A DNA stretch of 64,000 nucleotides, taken from Gnetum montanum. Taxonomy: Eukaryota; Streptophyta; Gnetopsida; Gnetales; Gnetaceae. A program made the position numbers and the translations under genes. Shown here piece after piece: positions 44,963-57,629 of this stretch (its first letter is position 1; each line of letters opens with the position of its first letter). A model generated the notes under the pieces. The model saw only the letters and a program-made list of their open reading frames with translations, was not told the origin of the DNA and searched no databases. The DNA is taken from positions 52,014 through 116,013 of the forward strand of contig MNCI01036767.1 in NCBI GenBank assembly GCA_015680685.1. Direction: 5' to 3'.

Positions 44963-46650
44963 ACTGAATGAAAACTTGTCCTCGAGTTTCTTACAAAATA
45001 TTGGGAAGGTATGAGATTATTGATGAAACGACAACTACTGTGACATGGAATGACAAACTTAAAATTCCTGGTGAATGGATCAACAATCATATTATGACAT
45101 GTGTTCATACCCATTGTGGTGAACATTGTACATAGATGACATCCATACCCTCATTTGACAGCTTGGAAAGAGAGAGAGAAAACAAAATGAGGCATGTTGC
45201 TGTCGATGTCAAAACTATGCATACCATTGTTCATCCAAGGCCACATGATCAAGTTTGTTTCCTATGTAAATTCTTTTTGTTCTAGTCCATCCTGAGTGCT
45301 CCCTCCTATCCTAGTCCATTGTTCATGTAATCGCCATTTGCACACACAACAAAATCATGAATTAGCAAGGATAGATAAGACATAATGCAGTTGACACCTT
45401 GCCTCAATATAAAGCACATTGGCTAGGTTGTGGGTATGGCAGATACTAGGTTAGAGGCTTGTAACTGATAACTACCCAAGGTGTAGGGGTAAGATAAGTA
45501 ATGTAATGGAATGGAAAAATTTGTTACAGGGCCACCAAAACTAAGAGCAAACCTCAAATAGTAATAGGATGGAAAATGAGAAACAAGGAATATTAGAGGA
45601 AGAAGAATGATGAAGACAATAAAACAAAAATGGATGTCATGGATGTGGTAAAATGGAAATGATTGATTGTAGGAAATGTTAAGGGAAATAACTTAACAAT
45701 TGCATCATAAAGAAATGCTAATGGGTCCTCCCCAAAGTAGGATCATGCCCTGTATGCACTGACAAACCCATAAACCAAAGAGTCCGTAGGCTCTAGGAAT
45801 GACATAATGGTTAAGAACTTACCCACAAGAGTTTACCAAAGAATAACAATGCATCAACCAAGATATAGAATAATCATAAAACTGGCAATGAGGTGGAATA
45901 TGGTAAGTAATATGGAAAGAGAGGAGCGAATGGAATGAAATACCAAAATTAAGGTTGTGTAAAGTCCCTTGTGTAGTATGTGGTTAAGGTGACATAATAA
46001 AATTCCCTCCAAATCCAGATTCACACTAACCACATTCAGTGAACTCGCATCAACAAACCTGACCAATCTATCCTCCTGATGTAGCAAGAATGCTTCTATA
46101 AAGCAACTACCATTCCAAGAAGAAAAGAAAAAAAGAGCAAGAAGTGAAAAAGGGCCTTAGTTAGAGGGAACTTTTAGGCATGGATAACATGTCTTTCTAG
46201 TACCATAACCAATGTGTGTAGCCAATGTTTTGTTCTTATGTCTAAGGGGTGTGCTTTGAATTTGCACCATTTTTTTTGTAAAACCCACACCATGAAAACA
46301 CTTACTTAATTTAGTCAACTTCCTGATATATTAGTCAATAGCAGAATGGTGGAAGAATTGATGAAAAACATCCAATTACCTAAGAGAATAGCTAGCACCA
46401 ATGCATCGAATCCCCTTGAGGTCACACCCTTTTCCATCCATTTGAATCTTTCTTTAGTTTGAAGAATACTAGACCACCAATTCATTAATAAGTTTACTTA
46501 GAAAAAGAAATAGTACATTTCCAAATCAAAGGAAGATCATAGAGTTGAGTGGATGAATGGATGACATGAACACATTGCCTATTTTATCAAAAGAAACCAT
46601 ATCTTACCATCAACATTAAAAGTTAAAGGAAAAAACAAACATTAGCAATC
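44963..46650 (-). other. Element E 3' internal region
   Basis: Homologous to 19941-21780 of C. The longest minus frame is 77 codons (46087-45854). Pieces EPTDSLVYGFVS and FGEDPLAFLYD (about 45805-45720) match C. No env-like protein can be read. Confidence 0.5.
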
Positions 46651-48230
46651 AACATCATTATAGTACAACCCACCATCGTGAGCACTTATTATGTGATGAG
46701 TAAGAATAAATAAAACAAAGAAATAGTAAAAATGTTAACGATGGTGTAAAATAAAAATAAGTAAATATGAAAAATGTGTAAAACAAAAAAGACAAAGGAA
46801 TTGAGTGATCAGAATGGTTAGCATTAGTGGCCATCTCCCCCATGACTGAGTTGGAAGGAGGAGATCTGAAATAATGAGCAAGGCTATTCATTAATTGAGG
46901 TAGTGTTAGTACTAGCTATTTTAGGCTCATGGAAAGGTTTGGTTTGCTGGATGTTGAACAATAATTTCTTATTCGAGCTTTTAGGTTTATAGATCATCAT
47001 GGCCCTTGAAGGAAAAGTTTCATGAATAATATAAGATGCTTTCCATAGCATTTGAAATTTAGTTTATTGTGGTACATGTGTGGGATTCCAATAAAGAACC
47101 TTATCTCTTAGTTGGTATTTAACTTTCCTAATCCTTAGGTCATGACATTATTTGTTAAAGGCCTTGTGCAGTTCATTGGATGACAGGGTGGCTAATCGAT
47201 TTTCATATAGCACATTAAGGTTCATTAACCATTATTTCTATGCTAAATTAAGGTCAACGTTGAGGTCACATGCTCTAGATAGTGTACGGATCTTAGCTTG
47301 AATAGGAAGTGTTGGAAGTTTACCATACACTAACTCATAGGAAGAGAAGCCTATAGGGAGTTTCCATGTGAAGTAGTATGCCCAAAGGGCATCATTCAGT
47401 TTGATGCTCCATTCTCACCTATATTTGGTAATGTTCCATGTCAATATTTTTGTAATTTTCCTATTGGTGGCTTTAGCTTGAACATTCACTTGAGGATGAT
47501 ATGGTGTAGTCAGTTTATGCTCAACCCTTAAGCGTTGTATCAACTTTTGAAAAGTTGCACCTATAAAATGTGTACCATTGTTAGAAATAAGTGCACGAGG
47601 CACACCAAACCTATTTATGATTTTTTTTTGAATAAATCATGTAGTGGTAGATGATGTTAAGTCTGTAATAGCAGTTTCTTCTACCCACTTTGTAAAATAA
47701 TCAACAGCAACAACGATGTAGGATTTTCCATTGGACATTGTATGATAGGCCCCATAAAATCAATACCCCATATGTCAAAGTGTTCTAGAGGTTAAATCCA
47801 TTGTTTTGGACCCTCCATTCTAATAGTCATTCCCCCATCACATTGGCAATGCTCGCAAGATTGGATGAAATGATGAGTATCCTAAAAAAATGTAGGCCAA
47901 TAATATCCTACAAGCAAGATTTTAATGGCTATGTGTCTCCTAGTGTAATGACCCCCACAAGGGCCCTCATGAGCATCTTGGAGAACTTGTAATCGATTTA
48001 CATCAGGAACACACCATCAGACCAAGCCATTGAAACATACTTTATAATGTTTTTTGTTAATTTCCATGAAATATTTGGCTCGGTGGAGAAACTATTGTTT
48101 CTTTTTAACATCTAACCCTTGTGGTGTTTATTGTGTAAGAAGATAAGTGAGAATGCTACTATACCAATTTGTATAAGTGGGTAAATGATTATTTATCATA
48201 CATGCAAAGAGAAGTTCATCAGGGAAACAA
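46651..48230 (-). pseudogene. pol: Element E integrase and trailing hydrophobic ORF
   Basis: Zinc finger HEGPCGGHYTRRHIAIKI, then GYYWPTF and IQSCEHCQCDGG (about 47970-47830). WGIDFMGP follows near 47760. Then several frames, including RALISNNGTHFIGATFQKLI and TTPYHPQVNVQAKATNRK (47603-47415), the part with the second Asp lost (SNNGTHF, where DNGTHF is usual) and the Glu region changed. The C-terminal region is decayed. The 77-codon frame 46891-46658 (PPSNSVMGEMA plus a hydrophobic tail) matches C. Confidence 0.8.
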
Positions 48231-49830
48231 TCAGAAATTGGATATTCATGCTCTTTGTTATCCCATCATAACCAAGATAAATGATCAACAATAATGTTCT
48301 TAGTGCCTTTACGATCAATCATCGTAAGATTGAACTCTTGTAATATCATGAGCCATCATATGATGTGAGGGCTCACCATTGGTTTATTCATTAGGAACTA
48401 AATTACACTATGATTCATGTGTACAAATATCTTATAGCCCAATACATAGTGCCTAAATTTTTCTAGTGCAAACAACATAGACATTAACTCTTTTTCTGTT
48501 GTGGTGTAGTTGAGTTGTGCATCAATAATACTTTGACTTTCATAGTGGATGTAAGGGGTCTTTTCTAGTCATCTAACTGTCCAAGTATGGCTCCTAAAGT
48601 AAAGTTGGACACATTAGTCATTATGTGCAATGGTCTGGACTAGTCAGGAGCTTGTAGAATAGGTGTTTCTATGAGCTTCTGTTTCAAGGTTTGGAAGGCT
48701 AGCTCACATTCCTTGGTCCATTTAAAGGGCATTTCCTTATTTTTTAGTTCTACCAAAGGTTTTGCAATCCTTGAAAAGTTCTCAATGAAGTGTCTATAAT
48801 AACCAGTATGTCCAAGGAATGATCAAATATCTTTGATAGTTTTAGGTTAGCAAGTGATTTCTTAGATGACTTTAATCTTTTCAAGATCTACCTCTATCCC
48901 TATTTGTGAAATCTTATTCCCTAACACAATGCATTCTTGGACCATTAAATGGATTTTTTGCCAATTGAGCCTTAATTTGGTTTCTATGCATCATTTTAGT
49001 ACTTGCTCTAACCAGTCCAATGCCTATTCAAAGTCTACTTCGTAGGTGGATAAATCATCCATAAATACTTCCACACCATTTCTTATTTGCTACGAAAATA
49101 TACTTAGAACTAGATGTTGAAATGTTATTAGGGAATTGCAGAAGCTAAATGACATCTGCCTATATGCAAATGTCCCCCAAGGACTCGTGAATGTGGTCTA
49201 TTTGAATTTGATTGTATTTATTGTAACCATCTAGAAAACTATAGTAGAAATGCTCTGCAATGGTATCTAAGACTTGGTTGATGAATGGCAATGGAAAGTG
49301 ATGTTTGAATGTTTCCATGTTCAATAGCCTAAAGTCTATACACACCCTCCACTTACCTCCCTTTTTAGGCATAATGACTAATGGACTAACCCATTCACTA
49401 TCAGTAATGGGGTAGATGAACCCAACTTTTAAAAGTTGTTCAGTTTCTTCTTTAACCACTTGCTTAAGCTTTGGGTTTAATCACCTTTGCAGTTTTCATC
49501 AAGGCTTCATGGAGGGGTTAGTGTAAATTCTATGTCAGCATATCCTAGGATCTATTTTCATTAATTCATGATATGACCAAGCAAAGGATTTCGACCATTT
49601 TTTTACCATCTTTAGTAGTCTTTCTTTTTGTTGAGGAGCAAGCTTAGCATTAATGATTACTGATTTTTCATTCTTGAGAAATGTGTACTCCATATCAATG
49701 GGCAACAATTTTAACTCAAGGGGCTCTTGCTTGAACTTGTTAGGGATTTTCAACTTCACCTAGTTTGGTATTTTTAGTATCAATACTTGGAAGTTGGCAG
49801 TGGACTTGCTCTAATGTATCTATGCTATCA
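48231..49830 (-). pseudogene. pol: Element E reverse transcriptase and RNase H
   Basis: Minus strand. Lead KIPNKFKQEPLELKLLPIDM and FAWSYHELMKIDPRIC (49759-49535), RT KVGFIYPITDSEWVSPLVIM, GGKWRVCIDFRLLNMETFKH, DQVLDTIAEHFYYSFLDGYN (49459-49160). The finger/palm part after 49160 is broken; the segment with the FMDD-type catalytic site is distorted near 49070. RNase H parts (YTTTEKELM..., VNHLS-like) run to about 48280. Stops and indels throughout. Confidence 0.85.
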
Positions 49831-50620
49831 ATATAGGCATAAGTTAAGCTCTCAGTTGGATCCATGCATAGAATTGAGTTTCTCTCTCGATCAGCTATCA
49901 ACCACTGGGTGCCTTCTTGTCTTGTGGCTACTGCATATAGGCATCTTCATATGTTAGTCACTTGTGCACACTGGTTGCATGCAAGCAATGTCAAACATTA
50001 TACAAACCAAGACTTCTACACACAGTTGCATCTTGTGTCACTGTATGTGATGCATGGGACTTTCCTCTTGTTGATCTTTCCAAACATATTTTCCTTTGAT
50101 ATTTCTAGGGAAAGATCATGTATTCCTAGGAACACATCAATTGTGCTTAGCCATTCTCTTCCCATAATGATTGGGAAGTCCCCCTTGTAGTTGTTAACTT
50201 GGATCACTAAGAAATTGGCTAGATACGACCACCCACAGATAGTGGTAACAATGTCCTCTACTAGTCCTAATGGGATAGTGATGGACTACTTAGCCAACTC
50301 TAAATGAATGTTATTATTTTTTAGTGGAGGCAAGTTCTAGGCTTTGTACATTTCTTGGGAGATCAAGTTAACACTAGAACCTAAATCCAAAAGAGCTTTG
50401 CAAGGCTCATTTCCCATGATTTGTAAATAAATAAGAGGACTTTCAAGATCAGATAATTTCCTAGGAAGATGACCAACTTTAATCCAATCGGTAATGGCAT
50501 GAGTAAACATGACCGTGTGCATTGGGTGCGATTTTTGGTTCGAAGGAAGCTTTGAAGATTCAAATGATGGCGAGGTAATTAGATAGTTGGACGCTTATGG
50601 CTATAAGGACTTGGTTGGAC
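49831..50620 (-). pseudogene. pro: Element E protease
   Basis: MFTHAITDWIKVGHLPRKLS, then NEPCKALLDLGSSVNLISQE (50522-50340): DLGSSVNLI is the Athila-type form of the aspartic protease site. The tail VNNYKGDFPIIMGREWLSTI, then LEISKENMFGKINKRKVPCI (50207-50016) is conserved with C and F. Confidence 0.85.
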
Positions 50621-53043
50621 TATTGGTTCTAAAGAAGGTTCTCTTGTTTGTGTAGTTATCTAAAGCAATAGTAGATTAAGGATTAACAACCCTTGTAGGG
50701 TTATGTTGCTACAGCTAGGTAGGGAGCTCACCCTACATAGTTGGAGTAGGTGGTAATGGAGCTAAGAGTGGAAGAGGTGCAGTTGGATGAGAAGGATAGT
50801 ACCTTTGTGAAACATCTCTCCTAGGAAAAGGAGTTCTATAGTACTCGTGGGTTTGGTAGTGAGGCTGAGGGATGACATGACTAGTGGAGTTATGTGGAGA
50901 GATCGATTGCTGCATGTAGTATCAAATGGATCAGGTTGACGATAAGGGTATGGTTGTTGCAGTAATGTCATTCCCCATGATTGTGAATGTTGCCACTATT
51001 GATACTATTCATTTAGTTATGGTGGAGTTCCACTCGAATAATACATCAAGGGTTGGTGAAACTGCCTTAGGTTACCTTGAGGATAAGGTAACCTTCAGGG
51101 TGTTTGCCATCTGTTCAATCATGGTTTAGTGCATACACCCCTGACTCTTGTAGATGGGACATTGCTGGGCAACATCCTTTAGGATGGTCATATTGGCATA
51201 TCTCACATCTGCCATCATTGTCTATGTTTGAATCCACAACCTCTTCAATAACGGAAACTTTTCCCTTACCCTTGTTATGTGCATATTCAGCTTCTTTCTT
51301 TTTTCTCCTCTCTTGATCACTACTTTGTTCTATAGACTCCTCTACTATTTTTAGAATGGTTTGAAATTTATCATCTAGGGAGTTCCACATTTGATCTACC
51401 TTTGTCGATACTTCTGATGCAAATTTTTGAATGGACAAGGTTTTTCTATTCACCATCTCTTCAAGTGGTGACTCTTCTTCATCCTCACAAAATCTAACTT
51501 CCTTCTTTTAGAGGGAAGGGTCTCTATGATATTCCTTTGCATTTTCTCTTTTTCTTAACTCACCTTCCTCCTTGGCAACTTGCTTCAACAATCTTTGTAC
51601 TTAATGGGCTCTAAGCTTGGATAGTCTTCCTTGGGCATAAGTCCCAAGGGGTCTTCGCATTTCATACCTAAGCCCACCTATGAGATGGTGTAGTTGTTCC
51701 CTCTGCAAGTAACCATGGCTAGGGTAATGATGTAATAATGCATAATATCAATCCATGGCAACATCCAAGGGTTCTTGTTCTCCTTATTTCCACCCTTGGA
51801 TTTGCTTACGTAGGTTGGATACTTAGGAGAATGTTTGATACTTATCATTGAATAGCTCTAACATGGTACTCTATCGGTGAATGGATTCTGCTTCTAAGGA
51901 CCAGTACTAGCTTTCCGCTTTCTTGATTAATATCTATGAAAACAACTTGAGTCTTTTCCACTCATTTTCTATATTTTGTAAGGCGCATGCATCATGAAAT
52001 GCTTGTAGATGATTTTGAGGATCAACGTTATATCCCCCTTTGAATCATGGGATGTTATTCATGTTTAGTCGTTTGATCCTACTATCTTTTTGGTGCCTTG
52101 TTGGAATTCCAACGACCATAATTATATCTAACATACTTTGGGTGGTGAGTAGGGGTTCATTGTAATCGTATTGCCTATGGTGTCTATGATGCCTATGTCG
52201 TTCCCTACTCTCCCTTCTTTCGTAATGTGTTTCCCTAGAATGCCCTCGTCCCCTTTCTTGACTATTTTGTCTATGATCTATATTTCACTTACTATTGTCC
52301 TCATGGTCTTTCCATTTGTGACTATAGTCAGATCCTAAAGGAGAGGGGGAAGGAGATGATGAAGGTGAAGAGGAAGGAGGACTGACATCATGATGATGCC
52401 TACTACCCTCTCTTCGGTGGTTGTGGCCTCGATCGTAGTTACAATCAGAATGTCCATCTTTATCATGCATTTGTGTTCCTTTTTTGGATCCTTTGTGTTC
52501 ATTGACATCAGAACCTAGGTTATGGATAGTTGAGTGAAGGTTCTGATACACAACCCCTTAACTGAAGTCAATGGGAGGAACATCGTTTTGTGGAAAACCT
52601 CTTGAGGCAAGTTCACCATCCTCATTTTTACTTAGGACATATGGGTCATCCTGAGACCGCTTCCCATTCATAGATTTGTAATGTCTCTCTTGTTGTATGT
52701 TCCTTTAGCATTGTGCCTTTGTGGGTTGATACTCTCTTGAGTCATGTTCATGCACAATGTATTCTATCTATAAGTGTTGCATGCCAATTCATGTAAGAGA
52801 ATGAAGAAGCATGCTTGGGATTGAGCGATTGGGAGGTAACATTATGTTACCCTCTAAATCATGCCATCACAACTATTTAGGCTAGTGGAGGATAAAGGTA
52901 AAGTCTGGTACATACTCATCTAGATGAGCGTATACCAAGCAAAACTATTGGGGCACTGGTGAATCATAATGTGTACTCTACCTCCGATTGTTGATGGTGT
53001 CAGACCTAGGCAGTGAAGCACTCTCGTAAGAAGAAGGAGACAT
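50621..53043 (-). pseudogene. gag: Element E gag
   Basis: Start ATG at 53043 (MSPSSYESASLPRSD), followed by VYAHLDEYVPDFTFILH. Ser/Pro/His-rich middle (52551-52285, SSPSSSPSPSPLGSDYSHKW). Gag core about 52080-51650: NPQNHLQAFHDA-like, IENEWKRLKLFS, STMLELFNDKYQTF. C-terminal coiled region KVDQMWNSLDDKFQTILKIV and a CEICQYDHPKGCC knuckle near 51207. Beyond about 51110 a Gln/Pro/His-rich linker leads to protease. Several stops. Confidence 0.85.
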
Positions 53044-53163
53044 GATTAATTATTCAGTGTGCAATACCATTTTCTTTTCAATGATTATAGGGTCACTAAC
53101 CCTAAGGGTTTGTTCCAATGATGGGAAGATTCCTAAGTTCTAATTAGCGCATAAATAAGAAAG

Positions 53164-53181
53164 TCCTCAGCAATGGTGTCA
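53164..53181 (-). promoter_or_regulatory. Primer-binding site of element E
   Basis: Minus strand TGACACCATTGCTGAGGA one base after CTCATCA. It differs from the tRNA-Asp-type Athila site only by transitions. Confidence 0.75.
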
Positions 53182-53182
53182 A

Positions 53183-54016
53183 TGATGAGCAACGAGGTAC
53201 CCTTATGCTAAACCATATGAATACAAGTGTTCACATGCAATTTGGTCAAACTTCAAGGACTAAGTGATTATGTGTCTTCACAGAACAAAGATGGCTTAGG
53301 CGATTGTTGTCTTCCCAAGCTTACTTGTATGGCATGATTGTATGGTTAAGTAAAATTGAGGTATGTGATTTTTACGCTTTTTATGTTTTATGTTCCTAGT
53401 GCTTAAAATGGAGAAATGAAATACTTAAGTAACTAATTTAAATTAACTAATCAACTAGGCTTTAACTAGTCCTAACACCAGCATCCATTCCCACTTGCCA
53501 TACACATCTTGAACTAGTGTAACACTACTAGGATTACCAAACACTAGTCGTTACTGGGTTACCAAGTGTTCCATGTATGTTCAAAGTGGTCGTACTAAGT
53601 GTGCTTACTTTGTGAAAATTAGAAAATCAATAAAGGAAACCAATTAACTAATGAAAGCATTAAATAACTGTAAATAACATTAAATGCAATAAATAAGCTA
53701 TTCTGAATGTTGCAATTTTTATCATAAAGTTCGTCTTTATTTCTTGACACAAGGTGTGCTCAGGTACACAATGTTCAAATAAAGATTCGTTCACTTTATG
53801 ACTCCTACTATTGACATTCAGAAATAATTCTAACTCTGGAAAGAGAAAACTGCAAGAGTTCGGGAAAGGAACTAAGAAACTAACTATTGCCAAACCAAGT
53901 GCACCCACCTCTTATTTATAGGCAACGAGACAGGTTCCAACATTAGATGTCTGATATCATTGATAGGCTTCGATATCCCAGATGCGATATCGTGGTCCTG
54001 ATATCGTGACTCATCA
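53183..54016 (-). repeat. 5' LTR of element E
   Basis: 834 bp. Minus strand starts TGATGAGTCACGATATCAGG and ends GTTGCTCATCA. U3 is about 95 bp with four GATATC palindromes (53955-54010), followed by TATA CTATAAATAAG (about 53911-53921). Confidence 0.92.
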
Positions 54017-54021
54017 GATGG

Positions 54022-54724
54022 CATGTATATATATGATGGACATAAGTATGTTCATTTATTTATTTATTTATTTTAGTAAAGAGGTCAATTACTAGGCCTA
54101 TCTAAGAAAGTCCTTCTCTATCACAAGTAAATAAGTTTTATTGTCATAACAGTGAGGGAAGCTCTCTTGATCATGTTTCATAATTTTGGGATAAAAGATG
54201 AACTTTTTCATGGTAATTATTATTTGATAGAGTTCAACTACTTTATAACTTGGACTTTATCCTTGGAAAACCAATTCTTAGTGATTCAATTTAATATTTT
54301 TTAATTTAAAAAATATTTAAAAATCTCTCAACTAAATTTTATATATATATATATATNGGCTAGCTCAAAAGAGGCTATGCTTTCATTCATCCACCATACT
54401 CCTAGGATCCCTCCATTCAAATTGTTAAGCATTAATTTTTGTTTTGCAAGTGCATCAACATTATAATTAATAAGGTTAAACAAAAGTTTTGCAAATTAAA
54501 ATAAAGGAAGATTGTAAGTATAGGTGTGTTGATGGTTATTAAATAGTATAAATAGTGATAAAGTAGAGGTAAAAATTCAAGGCCAAAAGGTTACTATGAG
54601 CAATTCTAATACCTAGGGTTAATGCGTCAATCAAATGGTGAAATTGATAACTTAGTCTAATTGGGTAAGGGTTGAGGGTGGGTTGGGGAGGGTATACACT
54701 AGATTCTTCATGGAAGATCCTTAT
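54022..54724. other. AT-rich spacer with (AT)n and N
   Basis: No gene. (TTTA)n at about 54055, (AT)n at 54340-54356 ending in an N at 54357. Confidence 0.4.
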
Positions 54725-55620
54725 TTATGGGGTCTTTGAGGAAGTGTTTTTATCCTTTGAAATAGAGCTTTTATTTCTTGAAGCTCTTCCCTTCTCTACA
54801 ATTCCAAATGTGCTCTTGAAGATTCCATTCTTTCCTAATTTCTTATCTTCACTTATTTTCTTGCGAGGATCTTTGATACTTTTTAACACTGATGGATCCA
54901 CCTCTTCCCTAGTCTTCAATGCTGACATCAAAGGACCACCTTCTTTGATGATGTAAGTAAACATGAGACTCCCTAAGTGTTGGCATAGTGTATACATGAA
55001 ATATTCTTTTGAGGTAATGTCACCTTTCTTCTCTCCACCTTTGGTAAATAATGTTACCATAGCCTTTATTAATCTATAATAAAATCCAAAATTGAGCTTG
55101 TTATTTACCATCTTATTCTTTCCTTTTTTGTTCTCTTGGGGCAATTTCTCCATTTCTTCAAATATCCCTTGACAAATAACTAATGTCCAATTGGTTTTCC
55201 TCCCTTAGCACATCATCTTGTATAGTTTTTATAATTGTCTAAGGGTTAGCTTCCATTATTGACGTATTTTATTGTATAAGAGCCTTTCAATAAAAAAAGG
55301 AAACAAAATTTTTCAAATCTTCATTTTCCCCTTATGCACATTGATAGTGTCCTTCTTCCCCAACCCCACCATTACTCCATGATTGATAGTTTTGCTAAGT
55401 CTAGTTTTGAACCATCAATCATTATTTATCTTTCCAAAAATCCTAACCAATACCTTAGTGTAGTTATGTCCTAGGTAATGATGACTTATTTCTAGTTTAC
55501 ATGAATTACAAAAATAGCCTTCACAGATTAGTAGCTCTTTATTTATCCTACACATTCTATTACAATAGGGTAGGAATTCTTTAATCCTAAAGCACACAAA
55601 ATTCTTGCCCTATCAAACTT
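54725..55620 (-). pseudogene. Unrecognised broken ORF
   Basis: A 142-codon minus frame (55153-54725) reads LNFGFYYRLIKAMVTLFTKG, GDITSKEYFMYTLCQHLGSL and MFTYIIKEGGPLMSALKTRE, then a Lys/Ser-rich tail. Upstream (55597-55415) a 60-codon piece MCFRIKEFLPYCNRMCR... may belong to the same former protein, with stops between. I do not recognise the family. The basic tail and its isolation among retroelements suggest an old transposon ORF, but a host pseudogene is possible. Confidence 0.35.
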
Positions 55621-57624
55621 ATTAAATTACTTAACTCCTTCTCCCTTGAAAAGCCACTTTTGAGTGCTTTACACTTCACTAGTAGACCTAACTTTAAACT
55701 CTTCTACTACTCTCATGATGTTAATGAATTTTGTATCATTGATGCTTATTTGAGCTAAGAATATGCACATTTAACCATTACTTTCATCTTCTAGATAAAA
55801 AATATAATATAATAATAAATACTTATACTTATTTTTAGACCTTAGGTTGATCCTTGACCCCTTTGGCCACTCTACGTTCTCTCCATGGACTTCATTCTGT
55901 AATGGATGAAGCCATCCCTGGCTATTGTACTCATTCAAAAACCTATGTAGTCTATAGTTTCAATGTTGTTAAAGGTCTTGTAATAGGTTTTACAAAATGT
56001 CTAAATGATCAAGACTTTGAATATCTAAATTAACAAACCTGTAAAATAACATCAAAGCTAGTTTTAGTTAAAATAAAACTAACGTAGAAACTTTTCTTAA
56101 CTCTTATATTTCTAACTCATATCTCAATAGAAATTTGAGAGAGTAGAGAATTAGACATTATCCTAGAAGTTTGAGTTTTAAAAATTTTTAGTGTTGAAAA
56201 CACAATTTTTCACATTAAATCTCCTAACTAATTTTGACATGTTGAAACATATTACTCCATTTCAATATTCATGTTAAATCTCCTTCAAAGATTTTAACGT
56301 GATGCAGTGAAACCCAACTATGAAGTTTTAATCTACATTAAAGTTTAATTTGATGTAGAACATTATTTTACTTGTTAACTCTAACAACTAGGCATTTCAC
56401 AAAAATGCAATCACATTGAAACCATATGTCATGTTCTTCCCATGTGTTCTCCATGAAAACTTCCAAATCCATGTTTTCTTAAAATTTTCAAAAAGAATTG
56501 TAAATTTTGCAATGAAAAAATTGATTTGTAAATATTTCTATTCATGAAACTTAAAACATCTACCAAATATAGCCAAAATTAGCTAAAAATAATAAAATAT
56601 TTTTACCTAGCATTGTTGTTCAATGCACTATAACAGTGATATGAAAAATCATTATTTCTCTTCAACTAGGTAACAAATTTTTGTAAAACTCTAGATAAAT
56701 AATGGATTTCCTACCTATAACTCATGAACAAAACAAAATCAATGCATGCATGAAATTTTTAGTAAAAATTCAGAAAATTTTCAAGAGTCTTAAAACTAAG
56801 GTTATCCCCACAACAAAATAGAACTAAACTCTTAAATTTGAGCTTTAAAATCTTTCTAAACTATAATAATTTATTACATCTAATCCTAATGCTAAAATGT
56901 CTTGTAAAATCCACTTAAAATCTTAAAAACTAAAATAGCCATTATGGTAAGCTAGAGGAATAGATGTAAACTCTACAAACATTTTCTAACTATGGTTTGA
57001 ATGATTTACATTTTGGCTTTAGTAGGGAATGATTAGGGTTGAGGTAGTCTCCTCCTATGCTAAAACCTTACCTATTGCTACTTCCACTTGTCATTACTTT
57101 TCTATCATCTAGTATCATTGTCTCTATAGCTTTACTCGTACATCATTTCTCAAGATGCTTTGATGCAAATGCAAGCTTTAGTACCAAATTTTCCTTTTTT
57201 ATTTATTTTAGAATGTAGAAATGATATGTGCATTGAAATTTTTATCATCCATGATATTTTGATGTCATTTAACTTAACATTTAGTGTTACGTTTTTTAAA
57301 TAATAAAAACTTGATTTATTTTTTTGATTCTGGTCTAGGTGAACATGGTTGCCTACCCCAATTCTCTACTTCAACCTTTCATCTTAAACCATCTTGTAAG
57401 TAAGGTATTCAAACTCTAGATCTTTCTTTCCTTGATTTAATATCATGTTTAGCTTCTCTTATATCCTCTTTAGATGTCATAGAGAATGAGCTCTATTTTC
57501 TTGAACACAAGCCTCTTTTAATAAATGATCATATGATTGATGTACCTGTACTAAGATATAAATAACAGACTTTTTAGCTTAGTGATCTCTTTTTCCAAGA
57601 CGTTCAAGAGGTAATCGTAGTTAT
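55621..57624. other. AT-rich intergenic sequence
   Basis: No coding frame, LTR, SINE or RNA gene seen. Weak internal repetition around AAATCTCC and TTTTAATCTACATTAAAG (56210-56350). Confidence 0.4.
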
Positions 57625-57629
57625 CTTAC

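Larger units (their letters stand above)
44118..54016 (-). mobile_element. Element E: complete Athila-type retrotransposon
   Basis: 9899 bp on the minus strand with LTRs of 835 bp (44118-44952) and 834 bp (53183-54016). A perfect 5-bp target duplication GATGG lies at 44113-44117 and 54017-54021. Order: 5' LTR, primer site, gag, protease, RT, RNase H, integrase, a ~1.7-kb non-coding 3' part, purine tract, 3' LTR. Over the first ~430 bases by eye the LTRs differ at about one position in ten, mostly transitions, so it is old. Stops throughout. It is the clearest full-length reference for the C and F family here. Confidence 0.95.

Noticed and set aside
54340-54357. (AT)n run as a regulatory element
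   Set aside because: A simple microsatellite ending in an assembly N.
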